A stretch of DNA of 47,545 nucleotides from Archaeoglobaceae archaeon (GCA_027036775.1 JALWDS010000006.1:1-47545); one strand, 5' to 3'; shown: positions 24,727 through 32,254, counted from the first letter of the stretch. Numbers and translations: made by a program. The notes: generated by a model not told the origin, from the letters alone.

Positions 24727-24955
24727 ACTCCCAAAACTCTCTGGAGAAGAAGTTATCAAAATCCTCGTAAAGAATTTCGGCTTTAAAGTAAGCAGACAGA
24801 AGGGAAGTCACGTAACTTTAGTAAAACATGAAACTGGAAGGAAGATTGTAACGGTTGTCCCTCTACATCCAGAGTTAAAGCCGGGAACTCTTCTCGGAAT
24901 TCTTAAGCTCGCAGAAATAAGCAAAGATGATTTCCTAAAAGCTCTAAAAAAGTAA
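24719..24955 (+). CDS. hicA: HicA-family mRNA interferase toxin
   Basis: 78 residues. KLSGEEVIKILVKNFGFKV, SRQKGSHVTL with the catalytic His, and VVPLHPELKPGTLLGILK are the HicA hallmarks. It cleaves mRNA in the known family. Start ATG lies inside the end of hicB, so the two are translationally coupled. No lesions. Confidence 0.9.
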   Translation: MSKLPKLSGEEVIKILVKNFGFKVSRQKGSHVTLVKHETGRKIVTVVPLHPELKPGTLLGILKLAEISKDDFLKALKK

Positions 24956-25006
24956 GAGCTTGCTGATTAATTCTCCCAACTTGTCTGTAAGGATTAATTA
25001 GATATT

Positions 25007-25040
25007 TAGACTTCTTTATATCTTACTATCAAGAAGTCTA
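25007..25040. promoter_or_regulatory. Inverted repeat upstream of partition operon 1
   Basis: TAGACTTCTT at 25007-25016 and its complement AAGAAGTCTA at 25031-25040 form a 10-bp-arm inverted repeat, followed by a TATA-like TTATATATT near 25070 and the parA ATG at 25100. It is a candidate operator or partition site for the ribbon-helix-helix protein of this operon. Confidence 0.5.
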
Positions 25041-25099
25041 TCTACCTTAATATCTATATAACTAAACGCTTATATATTCTTAACGTCAAGACATCTAAA

Positions 25100-25891
25100 A
25101 TGATAGTTATCTCGTCGGTCAATCAGAAGGGAGGGACAGGAAAGACGACAACGATCTATCACTTATCGTATCTCCTTGCAAGGAAATATCGAGTTTTAAC
25201 GATAGATTTAGATCCGCAGGCAACGTTAACGATAGCATACGGAGTAGATCCGGATCAACTCGATCAAGGAGTAGATACCGTTTTAGAATCATACGCAACG
25301 AGGAAGAAGAGCAGGATAAAGCTCACGGATATAGCCGTAGACATCGAATGGGATGATGTTAAGTTCGAGCTCGTTCCATCTCGTGATTATTTAGAGGGGT
25401 TAAACGTAACCTTAACCAACGTCTTAGGAAGGGAGAGAATCTTATCGAAGGCTATCAGCGATATCGATGGTTTTAACGTCGTTTTAATCGACTGCCAACC
25501 GACGTTTAGCCTTCTCACGATAAACGCAATGGTAGCCTCGGACTATCTCATTATTCCCGTAGAAACTGCTTACTTCTCCCTCCACGGCTTACTTCTACTC
25601 TTAGATACTGTAGAGATGATCAAAGAGGAGCTTAATCCAGATCTAAAAATCTTAGGTATTATTCCATTCAAATACGATAAGAGACTTACCGCATCAAGGA
25701 AGAATCTCGAAAGAATCAAGAAATTCGAAGATAGGGTTAAAGTTTATCCTCCTATTCCCTTAAGCACGTATTTTGAGAAGTCGATAGAGGAGAAAAAGCC
25801 TCTCTACGCTTTTACGAGTAAAACAGCTAAAGAGGGCTTGAAGGTGTTTGAGGAGATCGTGAAGGATGTTGAAAGGATAATCGGGAGGTGA
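25100..25891 (+). CDS. ParA/SegA-type partition ATPase, operon 1
   Basis: 263 residues. A deviant Walker A (KGGTGKTT) near residues 10-17, then TIDLDPQAT, VLIDCQPT, and IIPVETAYFSLHGL are the ParA/MinD hallmarks. The enzyme uses ATP-driven DNA binding to segregate replicons. A DNA-binding partner follows 4 bases after the stop. The TATA-like box and inverted repeat upstream suggest autoregulation. It is not closely similar to the second ParA at 41.9 kb, so this replicon carries two independent partition systems. Confidence 0.9.
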   Translation: MIVISSVNQKGGTGKTTTIYHLSYLLARKYRVLTIDLDPQATLTIAYGVDPDQLDQGVDTVLESYATRKKSRIKLTDIAVDIEWDDVKFELVPSRDYLEGLNVTLTNVLGRERILSKAISDIDGFNVVLIDCQPTFSLLTINAMVASDYLIIPVETAYFSLHGLLLLLDTVEMIKEELNPDLKILGIIPFKYDKRLTASRKNLERIKKFEDRVKVYPPIPLSTYFEKSIEEKKPLYAFTSKTAKEGLKVFEEIVKDVERIIGR

Positions 25892-25895
25892 TAAT

Positions 25896-26195
25896 GTGGA
25901 TATAGATAAGAAGATCGAGGAGAAAAAGAAGAAGCTTCTAAAGACGATGGTCGGAGAGAAAAAGAAGGAAGTAAAAGCGAAGAAAACGAAGAAAATCAAG
26001 TTTGGAACTGTAATACCTGAGATAGTGGATAAGATGATAGAAGCTATAGCTATGGCTGAAGATAAGCAGAAATCCGAGGTTGTAGAAGAGGCTATAAGGG
26101 AATACTTCAAGAATAAGTGGAAAGAATACGACGAAACAACTAAGAGCTTTCTGATAGCTAAGTTTGGTAAGGAGATAGCGGAGGAGATATTATGA
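25896..26195 (+). CDS. Ribbon-helix-helix partition partner (ParB/SegB role)
   Basis: 99 residues. A Lys-rich N-terminal tail (DKKIEEKKKKLLKTMVGEKK) precedes a ribbon-helix-helix segment (IKFGTVIPEIVDKMIEAIA, then KQKSEVVEEAIREYF). Position right after parA with GGAGGTG 5 bases before the GTG start makes it the likely centromere-binding protein. The basic tail may contact ParA or DNA. Confidence 0.75.
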   Translation: MDIDKKIEEKKKKLLKTMVGEKKKEVKAKKTKKIKFGTVIPEIVDKMIEAIAMAEDKQKSEVVEEAIREYFKNKWKEYDETTKSFLIAKFGKEIAEEIL

Positions 26196-26452
26196 TATCG
26201 ATAAAGAAGGAAGTTTACGATGAGATAGTTAAGAAGCTTAGAGAGGAGGCTGAGTATTACGAGGCGATAGTTAGGAAGTTCGAAAAGAAGTACGGTTGCT
26301 CTTTAGAGGAGTTGGAGAGGAGGATAGAGGAGAAGGGAGTTCCAATCGACGACCACGAAATCTGGGAGGACAGTATAGAATGGAGGAATGCGGTTGAAGA
26401 GCTTGAGAAGTTAAGGAAACTCTTAGAGGAACTTGTATTAGCTTCTTATTAG
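26192..26452 (+). CDS. Small helical acidic protein, antitoxin-like
   Basis: 86 residues, overlapping the previous gene as ATGA. Helical and charged (EVYDEIVKKLREEAEYYEAI, CSLEELERRIEEKG, then SIEWRNAVEELEKL). The layout (short helix, DDHEIWEDSIEW, terminal helix) resembles archaeal antitoxin-like proteins, but no toxin adjoins it. It may instead be a third component of the partition operon. Confidence 0.5.
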   Translation: MISIKKEVYDEIVKKLREEAEYYEAIVRKFEKKYGCSLEELERRIEEKGVPIDDHEIWEDSIEWRNAVEELEKLRKLLEELVLASY

Positions 26453-26504
26453 CTTCTTAATTCTTATTTATAGTTATCGAATAGCCGAAAGAGTTATATT
26501 TTCA

Positions 26505-26550
26505 TACCCCCTTATAGGAAGTATAAGGGGGTAGGAGGTATAAGGGGGTG
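26505..26550. promoter_or_regulatory. Operator-like triple CCCCCTTATA/TATAAGGGGG repeat
   Basis: TACCCCCTTATA (26505-26516) faces TATAAGGGGGTA (26522-26533), forming an inverted repeat, and a third copy TATAAGGGGGTG lies at 26539-26550, ending 5 bases before the GTG of the zinc-finger gene. This is a typical arrangement for an autoregulated toxin-antitoxin operator. Confidence 0.6.
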
Positions 26551-26555
26551 ATAGT

Positions 26556-26774
26556 GTGCCAATATATGTCTGCAAAATATGCGAGCTAAAAGGTATTAAG
26601 ATGGAATTCACCAAGAGAGAAGACTTAAGAGAGCATATCAAAACCCAGCATAGAGAATATGTTGAAAGAATCTTGTCTAACGTATCTCCAGTAAAACTAT
26701 CTAAACTCAAACAACGTGGAGTTGATCCTGAAAATTGGGCGGCTGGGTATCTCATTGGTATATTAGGTTGCTAA
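26556..26774 (+). CDS. C2H2-like zinc-finger protein, probable antitoxin of the TumE pair
   Basis: 72 residues. YVCKICELKG...FTKREDLREHIKTQHREY has the C-x2-C...H-x4-H spacing of a single C2H2 finger. The C-terminal half (KLKQRGVDPENWAAGYL) is helical. The TumE-like toxin starts directly after the stop (no gap), and the repeats at 26505-26550 lie over its promoter, so it probably represses its own operon and neutralises the toxin. A zinc-finger antitoxin for TumE is not the standard partner. Confidence 0.6.
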   Translation: MPIYVCKICELKGIKMEFTKREDLREHIKTQHREYVERILSNVSPVKLSKLKQRGVDPENWAAGYLIGILGC

Positions 26775-27110
26775 ATGATTCTCAAAGAGATTGCTAAGAA
26801 ACTGCTGGACTACGATATAGTCGTGAGGGTTGAATTCTTAGGAACGAAAGTTAGGGCTTACTTGGTCGAGGGATACATTTTGGATGTCTACTACAATCAA
26901 ACTCTCGGGAAATACGGTTACACACTGATAAAAGAGGGTAGAAGAGTAATTGGATGGGATAACGCTCCTCATCACGTTAAAGTGGAAACTTACCCTCATC
27001 ATTTCCACGATGTGGATGGTTCGGTCAAACCTTCAAACCTCTCCGGCGATCCCTTGAGAGACCTTGATATAGTTGTGGATACGGTTAGGAGACTCATTCT
27101 AAATCCGTGA
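26775..27110 (+). CDS. TumE/DUF6516-family toxin
   Basis: 111 residues. VEGYILDVYYNQTLGKYGY, LIKEGRRVIGWDNAPHH and the His-rich YPHHFHDVDGSVKPSNL match the TumE/DUF6516 toxin family. It is adjacent to the zinc-finger gene with no intergenic space. A truncated copy of its 3' end is at 13665-13735. All conserved blocks are intact. Confidence 0.8.
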   Translation: MILKEIAKKLLDYDIVVRVEFLGTKVRAYLVEGYILDVYYNQTLGKYGYTLIKEGRRVIGWDNAPHHVKVETYPHHFHDVDGSVKPSNLSGDPLRDLDIVVDTVRRLILNP

Positions 27111-27317
27111 AAAGTTTTTAATTATATTTTTCTTCCATGAAAATGTAGCCACTTGATGGATTTGTAGTATTCCAAAATATACTGGAATAACTGGACTTCG
27201 ACATAGATAGGTTTGACTAAATACATCAAATAGCTTGGGAAATGATGGGAAATGATATGTAACTACCAAAAGTTGAAGAATTTTTAATATTCGATAGCTG
27301 AATTTTTAAAATCTTTA

Positions 27318-27360
27318 CTTACCTAACTGATGCTAGAGGGGCTGGCATGGGTTAGGTAAG
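27318..27360 (+). other. 43-nt hairpin with CTTACCTAAC arms
   Basis: CTTACCTAAC (27318-27327) pairs with GTTAGGTAAG (27351-27360), and inside, ATGCTAG pairs with CTGGCAT with one G-U pair, leaving an AGGGG loop. TATA-like TTTTTAAA elements lie 10-40 bases upstream. Similar TCTTACCTAAC/GTTAAGTAAGA arms recur at 28663-28707, with a further half site at 28823-28833. Strand + is assumed from the TATA position. It could be a small RNA, a terminator or a binding site. Confidence 0.45.
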
Positions 27361-27384
27361 AATGGTCACATCTTCGAAAATTTC

Positions 27385-27556
27385 GATTAACTACTGCGGT
27401 TAATCAAATTGCTAAAAAGTGGTTAACTGCTATGGTTAATCAAACCGTTGAAAAGTAATTAACCATAATTGCTCCGTTGAAAAATCAGTTGCTAAGGTAA
27501 TTAACCGCTATGGTTAATCAAAAGGTTGAAATAGTGGTTAACCGCAATGGTTAATC
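27385..27556. repeat. Cluster of four palindromes plus a half site
   Basis: Copies at 27385-27405 (GATTAACT-ACTGC-GGTTAATC), 27421-27441, 27499-27519 and 27536-27556, with a partial copy near 27455. Spacing is irregular (15 to 58 bases between copies), unlike a CRISPR. The last copy ends immediately before the ATG at 27557. The gap 27111-27384 upstream holds no visible gene. Confidence 0.85.
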
Positions 27557-27856
27557 ATGGCTTTGGTAAACTGGCTCAAGGTTTTGAGGGCTTTGCAGAT
27601 GGCTGAAGATATTAAGAAAAATCTCGATTACTGCATTAATCTCAGAAAGAGGGATGTATGCAACTGTAGACACGGTGAACTCTGTCAGAGGGCTTTAGCC
27701 ATAGCTACGGATCTATCGGACAACGCAATCAAAAACATGCTCTATAGATTAGAACAGCACAGAGAGGAGTTAGGGGATTGGTTTCCGTTCGAGATCAGAA
27801 AAATTGATGCCGGGATGAACCAGCCGAGGAAGTTCATAAGACTAAGATCTGATTAA
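27557..27856 (+). CDS. Hypothetical Cys-containing protein bracketed by palindromes
   Basis: 99 residues, with ATG directly after a palindrome and its TAA stop inside the next one (27851-27871). It contains RDVCNCRHGELCQ (three Cys and one His, possible metal site) and a helix-turn-helix-like DLSDNAIKNMLYRLEQ followed by a C-terminal FIRLRS strand. No ribosome binding site exists outside the palindrome, so the palindrome must carry the leader signals or the gene is expressed from a leaderless RNA. Could be a regulator or a mobile cassette. Family unknown. Confidence 0.5.
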   Translation: MALVNWLKVLRALQMAEDIKKNLDYCINLRKRDVCNCRHGELCQRALAIATDLSDNAIKNMLYRLEQHREELGDWFPFEIRKIDAGMNQPRKFIRLRSD

Positions 27857-27871
27857 CCACTATGGTTAATC
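27851..27871. repeat. 21-bp palindrome containing a stop codon
   Basis: GATTAACC-ACTAT-GGTTAATC. The first six bases supply the last codon (GAT) and the stop (TAA) of the preceding gene. Confidence 0.85.
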
Positions 27872-27956
27872 AGATGCGTAATAATTCAGATCAACCGTTG
27901 AGCAAAACCGGAGATTGTAACTGTTAGTAAAGTAGGTTGAATAAGCTAATGGGCTG

Positions 27957-28025
27957 TTGACGGAAAGCAAGCCGTGGAAGTGTTAGTAGATGATGAGGAT
28001 AAAAAAGTTAAAGCCTTTAAGTTTT
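27957..28025 (+). pseudogene. Fragment of the acylphosphatase-like gene
   Basis: Translates as VDGKQAVEVLVDDEDKKVKAF, nearly the same as residues 37-57 of the protein at 16761-17318. No start, no flanking homology. It is a remnant of a second copy. Beyond it lies a TATA-like TTTATATAG at 28031-28039, used by the next gene. Confidence 0.65.
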
Positions 28026-28050
28026 TAAAACTTTATATAGAAATAGGACG

Positions 28051-28320
28051 ATGATTATTTTTACTCGACATGCGGAAGAACAAATAAAGCTCAGGAAAAT
28101 CGATAAGAGCGAAGTAATAGACGCTTTAAACAATCCAGACGAACTTTTATACGACACACTGGAAAAAACGTTTGTAGCCGTCAAGCAATTAAATGGAAAG
28201 TATCTTATAGTGATTTTTAACGTAGATATGAGACTTATAAAAGTCGTAACTGCATTTAAGACGGATAAGTTAAGTATGGTTGATAATAGAGTTAAGAAAG
28301 GTAGATGGGTGAGAATATGA
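28051..28320 (+). CDS. DUF4258-family toxin-like protein
   Basis: 89 residues. IFTRHAEEQIKLRKIDKSEV followed by LLYDTLEKTFVAVKQLNGKYLIVIF matches DUF4258, a small toxin-like family with a conserved H-A-x-x-R/Q motif. A leaderless promoter (TATA about 20 bases upstream) is likely. Its stop overlaps the DUF2283 start as ATGA, the standard toxin-antitoxin layout. A fused version of the two domains lies at 46529-47041. Confidence 0.8.
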   Translation: MIIFTRHAEEQIKLRKIDKSEVIDALNNPDELLYDTLEKTFVAVKQLNGKYLIVIFNVDMRLIKVVTAFKTDKLSMVDNRVKKGRWVRI

Positions 28321-28532
28321 AGGTTAGATACGATCCAGATGCGGATATCCTGTATTTGGGGTTCAAGGATGCAGAAGTTGAGAATGTCATCGACGTCGAC
28401 GATGATGCGTATTTAGAATATGACAAGAGCGGAGAAGTCGTAGGAATTGAAATTCACAGAGTTAGAGACTTAATATTCCCAGAACTACTTAAGTATTTGC
28501 TAAAAGCTAAAGAGATGACTAAGCATCACTAA
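28317..28532 (+). CDS. DUF2283-family antitoxin-like protein
   Basis: 71 residues from the ATG at 28317 (the GTG at 28305 lies upstream of a GGGTGAG ribosome binding site). MKVRYDPDADILYLGF and GEVVGIEIHRVRDL are the DUF2283 hallmarks, a family paired with DUF4258. ATGA overlap couples it to the preceding gene. It is thought to be the antitoxin. Confidence 0.82.
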   Translation: MKVRYDPDADILYLGFKDAEVENVIDVDDDAYLEYDKSGEVVGIEIHRVRDLIFPELLKYLLKAKEMTKHH

Positions 28533-28896
28533 TCTCAATCGATAATAATAAAACTCCTAATCAGTCGGAATATGTTCATTTAGCTAAACGGTAGCTCCTA
28601 TTTAGATGAGTTTCTTCACTAGTTTACTTCATTTTCTTCTGTGGAACAGGTTGCATAACTTATCTTACCTAACCTTATGGGTATATATTATCATTAGTTA
28701 AGTAAGAATAAATTAGCGTGATAAAATAGAATTTTGCTTAAGATTGTTCTGCTTGCGATAGCTTCTCAAGTTTTACACGGCTGGATATACACAAGCGTAT
28801 ATTGTCTTAGCTTGCAATGGGGGTTAGGTAAGAAGATCATTCCTGAAATTTTAATTGTGTAAACTTTACCCAGAGTTTATCGGAGATATAAGAAAA
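28533..28896. other. Gap with TTACCTAAC-type inverted repeats
   Basis: No gene seen. It contains TCTTACCTAAC at 28663-28673 facing GTTAAGTAAGA at 28697-28707 (10 of 11 pairs) and a half site GTTAGGTAAGA at 28823-28833, related to the hairpin at 27318-27360. The recombinase gene converges on this gap from the right. Confidence 0.5.
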
Positions 28897-29616
28897 TTAA
28901 GCGGATAATTCTTTCATAATTCTGTAGAATGAGATGTAGCTGGTGGGAGCATGTGGAAATTTTTTGTACATTTTTTTGAATATTTCCTCGTAATCTTTTA
29001 ATATTGAGGCGATTTGGTATCTTTTGAATCTTTTATCGTACCAGTATTTTGACACTATTGCTATGAACTGTATTTTCGCTTTTTCTAAGTCTTCTTTCGT
29101 TAATTCTTTTAATTCCTTATCGAATAACGTAGATGCGAAGTAATGCAAGATAGTAGGTCTGTAATAAAGCCTACCTTCATTCTTAACCCTCATCATTCCG
29201 TATTTGGTTCTGAGAGAAATTTGCATTCGTTCGTAGCTTGCGAACCACGATTTGATAAAGTCCCAAAGCTCTTTCAAGAAGGGATCGTCGATTTGAGGTT
29301 CTCTCGCGAAGTCAATTATTACGTTGTACTCTTTTGGCAAGGTTTTCAACAAATTTAAAGCTTCAAGCGGGCTTTTTGCTCTGTAAAATCTGGTTAGATC
29401 GTACATCAAGATAACGTTGATCCTATTCTTTCTGCAAAATTCGAGCATATCTTTGAAGACTTTTCTCTCAAGTGGGGGAACGCTACCGCTCACGTTCTCC
29501 TCAAACACTTTAACTATTCGGTATCCCTTCTGTTTTGCGTATTGTTCTAGCACTTGAAGCTGTCCTTGAGGATTTTGCTCATCAGTACTTACCCTAACAT
29601 ACGCTACTACGTCCAC
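28897..29616 (-). CDS. Serine recombinase (resolvase/invertase family)
   Basis: 239 residues from a GTG at 29616, probably leaderless (TATA-like TTTTTATTAA about 20-30 bases upstream). The N-terminal ~130 residues hold YVRVSTDEQ with the nucleophilic Ser, GSVPPLERKVFKDML and VILMYDLTRFYR, the resolvase catalytic domain. The C-terminal part (RTKYGMMRVKNEGRLYY..., then RYQIASILKDYEEIF) is not a standard short resolvase helix-turn-helix. It likely resolves dimers or integrates the element. A 26-bp palindrome lies upstream at 29695-29720 and may be its site. Confidence 0.85.
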   Translation of the reverse strand: MDVVAYVRVSTDEQNPQGQLQVLEQYAKQKGYRIVKVFEENVSGSVPPLERKVFKDMLEFCRKNRINVILMYDLTRFYRAKSPLEALNLLKTLPKEYNVIIDFAREPQIDDPFLKELWDFIKSWFASYERMQISLRTKYGMMRVKNEGRLYYRPTILHYFASTLFDKELKELTKEDLEKAKIQFIAIVSKYWYDKRFKRYQIASILKDYEEIFKKMYKKFPHAPTSYISFYRIMKELSA

Positions 29617-29694
29617 ATTTTCAGAAGGGTATACCGTTAATAAAAATGTTTCTAAAGGGACTCTTTGCTAATAAATCGTGGTGTGTTTGGTAAT

Positions 29695-29720
29695 ATTTCG
29701 GAAGGGCACCCTTCCGAAAT
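29695..29720. repeat. 26-bp near-perfect palindrome upstream of the recombinase
   Basis: ATTTCGGAAGGG and CCCTTCCGAAAT are separated by CA. It lies 79 bases upstream of the recombinase start and 5 bases before a palindrome cluster. It differs from the GATTAACC family. A recombination or operator site is plausible, as is a terminator hairpin. Confidence 0.7.
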
Positions 29721-29725
29721 ACTAT

Positions 29726-29877
29726 GATTAACCACCGCGGTTAATCATTTCAGTAGTTGATAACTACTATGGTTAATCAAACCGTTGAAGAAGTGATTAA
29801 CCATAACGGTTAATCAAACTCCCGAGTATTTTCGACCAGTTGAGCCTTTTGCAGTTGATTAACAGTAGTTGTTAATC
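29726..29877. repeat. Cluster of four palindromes
   Basis: GATTAACC-ACCGC-GGTTAATC at 29726-29746, a one-base-shorter copy at 29759-29778, GATTAACC-ATAAC-GGTTAATC at 29795-29815 and GATTAACA-GTAGT-TGTTAATC at 29857-29877, plus a degenerate copy near 29883. Located between the recombinase and ATPase paralogue 3. Confidence 0.85.
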
Positions 29878-29935
29878 AATTGAGACTAACTATGGTTGTG
29901 GAAAAGGCTTGAGCGGTGTTTGTTGGCGGTGTTTT

Positions 29936-30976
29936 TTAACCTATTTCTTTGAGGATTTGTCTAATGGCGAGTAAGTCTAGGCGGGACTGAGGTTTGACGA
30001 TTCTGTTTACGGGTTCTAAGAAGAGTATGTTCTTTCTGATGCAGAACTTGAGAGCGTCGTCGATCTTAGCATACCTCATTACCTCTTTCTCGCTAATAGT
30101 CTTGAAGAGTTCGATTATTTTGTCGAATAGTTTTCTGTTCTCTTCGATCTCGTAGATAGTATCGAGAATCTGGCTATACCTAAGCTTGAGATTTTCTTCG
30201 CAGAATTCCTTTAGCCTGTGCCTATTGTTTACCGCTTCGACCAGATAAACTGGCTTACCGCCGAAGTAATTCCAAGTAAGTTCGATTTCTTTTTCGTCAA
30301 AGTTGTGCTTCTTGAGGAAGCTGACGGTAGTATCGTAGTCAAAATCATCGATGAGTAGGTACCTACACCTTCCGTGTAACATAGCTTCGTTGAATACTTT
30401 TTCGATGAATAGGGAATCAGAAGTGATAACGAATACATGGGCGATGTGGGATTCTTTAGTTAAGCCAACAAAGAAATTGAAGAGTTCGTATATGAGTAAA
30501 CCGTTAATTTTTACATCACCAAGCTTTTGGAGTTCGTCCAAAACAAGAACGGGTCTCTTACGTTTTGCAACCTCTCCCAGTAAGGATTCCAAGTAAACGA
30601 ACACGTTTTCCATTCTACTCTCTCTAAACAATTCTCTGAATACGTTTTTAGGGATAGGAATCCTACCGAAAGGTGTAAGGACTCCTTCAGGGACGTAAGT
30701 TTCGACGATCTCCTTAGCTATCGTCTTAACACTCGCTCTTTTGTTTCTAACGTCGAAGAGTACTTTTAGGAAGTCGTCTGCCTTGCTCACGTAAATGTGC
30801 CTCAGGCTGATGTAAAAGACCCTGTAGTCCTCAGGTAGCGTTCTAATAAGGTGTTGAAATAGTGTAGTCTTCCCTGAATTGATCGGTCCGTAAACAAATG
30901 TTATGAGGTTAGGAGTTGTCCCTAATATTCGCATTATTTCCTTAATCTCCTCCTCCCTGTCGTAAAATTCTATCAT
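29936..30976 (-). CDS. Arch_ATPase-family P-loop ATPase, paralogue 3
   Basis: 346 residues. Walker A GPINSGKTTLFQ near residues 30-41, Walker B with VLDELQKLGD near 145-155, then INGLLIYELFNFF, EAMLHGRCRYLLIDDFDYDTT and PQSRLDLLAIR at the C-terminus. It is closest to paralogue 1 in the first third (YVSKADDFLKVLFDV) but closest to paralogue 2 elsewhere, suggesting recombination between copies. GAGGTG lies at the usual distance from the ATG at 30976; the GTG one codon upstream is less likely. A palindrome cluster lies past its stop. Confidence 0.88.
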   Translation of the reverse strand: MIEFYDREEEIKEIMRILGTTPNLITFVYGPINSGKTTLFQHLIRTLPEDYRVFYISLRHIYVSKADDFLKVLFDVRNKRASVKTIAKEIVETYVPEGVLTPFGRIPIPKNVFRELFRESRMENVFVYLESLLGEVAKRKRPVLVLDELQKLGDVKINGLLIYELFNFFVGLTKESHIAHVFVITSDSLFIEKVFNEAMLHGRCRYLLIDDFDYDTTVSFLKKHNFDEKEIELTWNYFGGKPVYLVEAVNNRHRLKEFCEENLKLRYSQILDTIYEIEENRKLFDKIIELFKTISEKEVMRYAKIDDALKFCIRKNILFLEPVNRIVKPQSRLDLLAIRQILKEIG

Positions 30977-31366
30977 CACAACACCTCGTTCGGTTTAAAT
31001 ATTCGTTTAATTAACTTTAAATAATTCACCTTATTTCTGTGAGAGGTGTCCACTTTGCAGTAGTTCACAAGGTAACACGATTTGATAATGTAGTTAGCAT
31101 GAGTTAAGATTAGTCTTTAGCAAATTTTCTGGCGTAATTTTGTTAATATTCGTTTGTTAAATTGTTAAATTTTGTTGGAAACTAATTTCTTGTTAACCAA
31201 CGTTTGATTGCTACAAAGATCGCCAAAATATCAAAATAAATATTTACAATATAATAATACAATAACAAGATAACTATAACGCTTGTAAGGTCAAAAAATC
31301 GACGCTAAAGTATTAAAACTAGTAAGTCTGAATGCAATACTTCTTCATCTACTTTTTTATTAGGAT
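30977..31366. other. AT-rich noncoding interval
   Basis: No gene found. It holds a TATA-like ATATTTAAA near the start of ATPase paralogue 3 and tandem TTGTTAAAT words near 31160. No palindromes of the GATTAACC family occur from here to 45.3 kb. Confidence 0.5.
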
Positions 31367-32251
31367 TTAGACACTCTTTCTTTCAAATATGACTGAGTCT
31401 GCTCGCCCTCTGCTGGGGCTTTTATCAACTATATCGATCAAGCCTCTGTTATAAGCATAGACTAGATAAGCTTGTACTTTCGTTCTGCTACTTGCTTTCG
31501 TTCTTAAATCAGATTGTCTAAATCTACCAAGCTCTTTAGCAATTGAATCAATCTTTTCTATTTCTTCTCTACGTAGATTTGCTATTTCTCTACCATAAAG
31601 TAAGATTCTAACGACGTTGTCGTTTTCATTTATAATCTGACTAGTTAACAAAAGCTTTGGTAGATCCTTTTTAACATTAATTTCCTCTTTGGAATATATT
31701 TCTACCAACTTTTTCACTTTAGTGTCGCTTAGAATTTTCTCTTTAAGCTCTATAAGCTTGTCAAAGGCGTCTGTTCCATTGATGACATTTCTACCTTCTT
31801 CTGTCGGGCAGTACAATTGTTCAGCCTTTGAGTTTACTACTGTAATTTTCCTAATAAGTCCTTTCTCTTCAAGCTGTCTTAAAAAGTAGTATCTGTTTGG
31901 GAAATTCTTATCTTCCTCCATTCCAGCACACCTCAAAATCTCAAATATTAGGGAAGCTGGAACAGGTTTGTTCAAAATGGATTCGGCAAAAACTGTAGCT
32001 GCTAAGTACATTAGTTGCTTCTCCGACAAATCGATAGTACTCTCTTCGATTTCTCTGACGGTGTCCTCGAACTCCTTATATTCTTTATCAAAGTATCTAG
32101 TCTTCAATTCCATTATAAACTTCTCAGCATCTATTTTGTTACCATATCTCTTTCTAATGGCTTCCGACAATATCCAATCTTCCTTTGCTATAATGTCCAA
32201 ACTTATTCTCCGTAGAAATTCCTCCATTAGTGTTTTTTCGATGGCATTCAC
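31367..32251 (-). CDS. Helical protein with winged-helix-like region, 294 aa
   Basis: About 294 residues. All-helical N-terminus, a winged-helix-like centre (YYFLRQLEEKGLIRKITVV, then CPTEEGRNVIN), and a C-terminal part with LGRFRQSDLRTKASSRTKVQ and ending in a basic segment. No family recognised. The GTG at 32251 is taken because GAGGTG gives correct spacing. It is divergent from the 32378 gene across a promoter region with repeated CTATGCAT words. Its position beside the sulfur/SMC cluster suggests a regulatory or accessory part, unproven. Confidence 0.6.
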   Translation of the reverse strand: MNAIEKTLMEEFLRRISLDIIAKEDWILSEAIRKRYGNKIDAEKFIMELKTRYFDKEYKEFEDTVREIEESTIDLSEKQLMYLAATVFAESILNKPVPASLIFEILRCAGMEEDKNFPNRYYFLRQLEEKGLIRKITVVNSKAEQLYCPTEEGRNVINGTDAFDKLIELKEKILSDTKVKKLVEIYSKEEINVKKDLPKLLLTSQIINENDNVVRILLYGREIANLRREEIEKIDSIAKELGRFRQSDLRTKASSRTKVQAYLVYAYNRGLIDIVDKSPSRGRADSVIFERKSV

Positions 32252-32254
32252 ATT

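Noticed and set aside
27385-27556. Clustered repeats as a CRISPR array
   Set aside because: Repeats are palindromic, unevenly spaced, variable in the centre, scattered elsewhere, and no cas genes are present.
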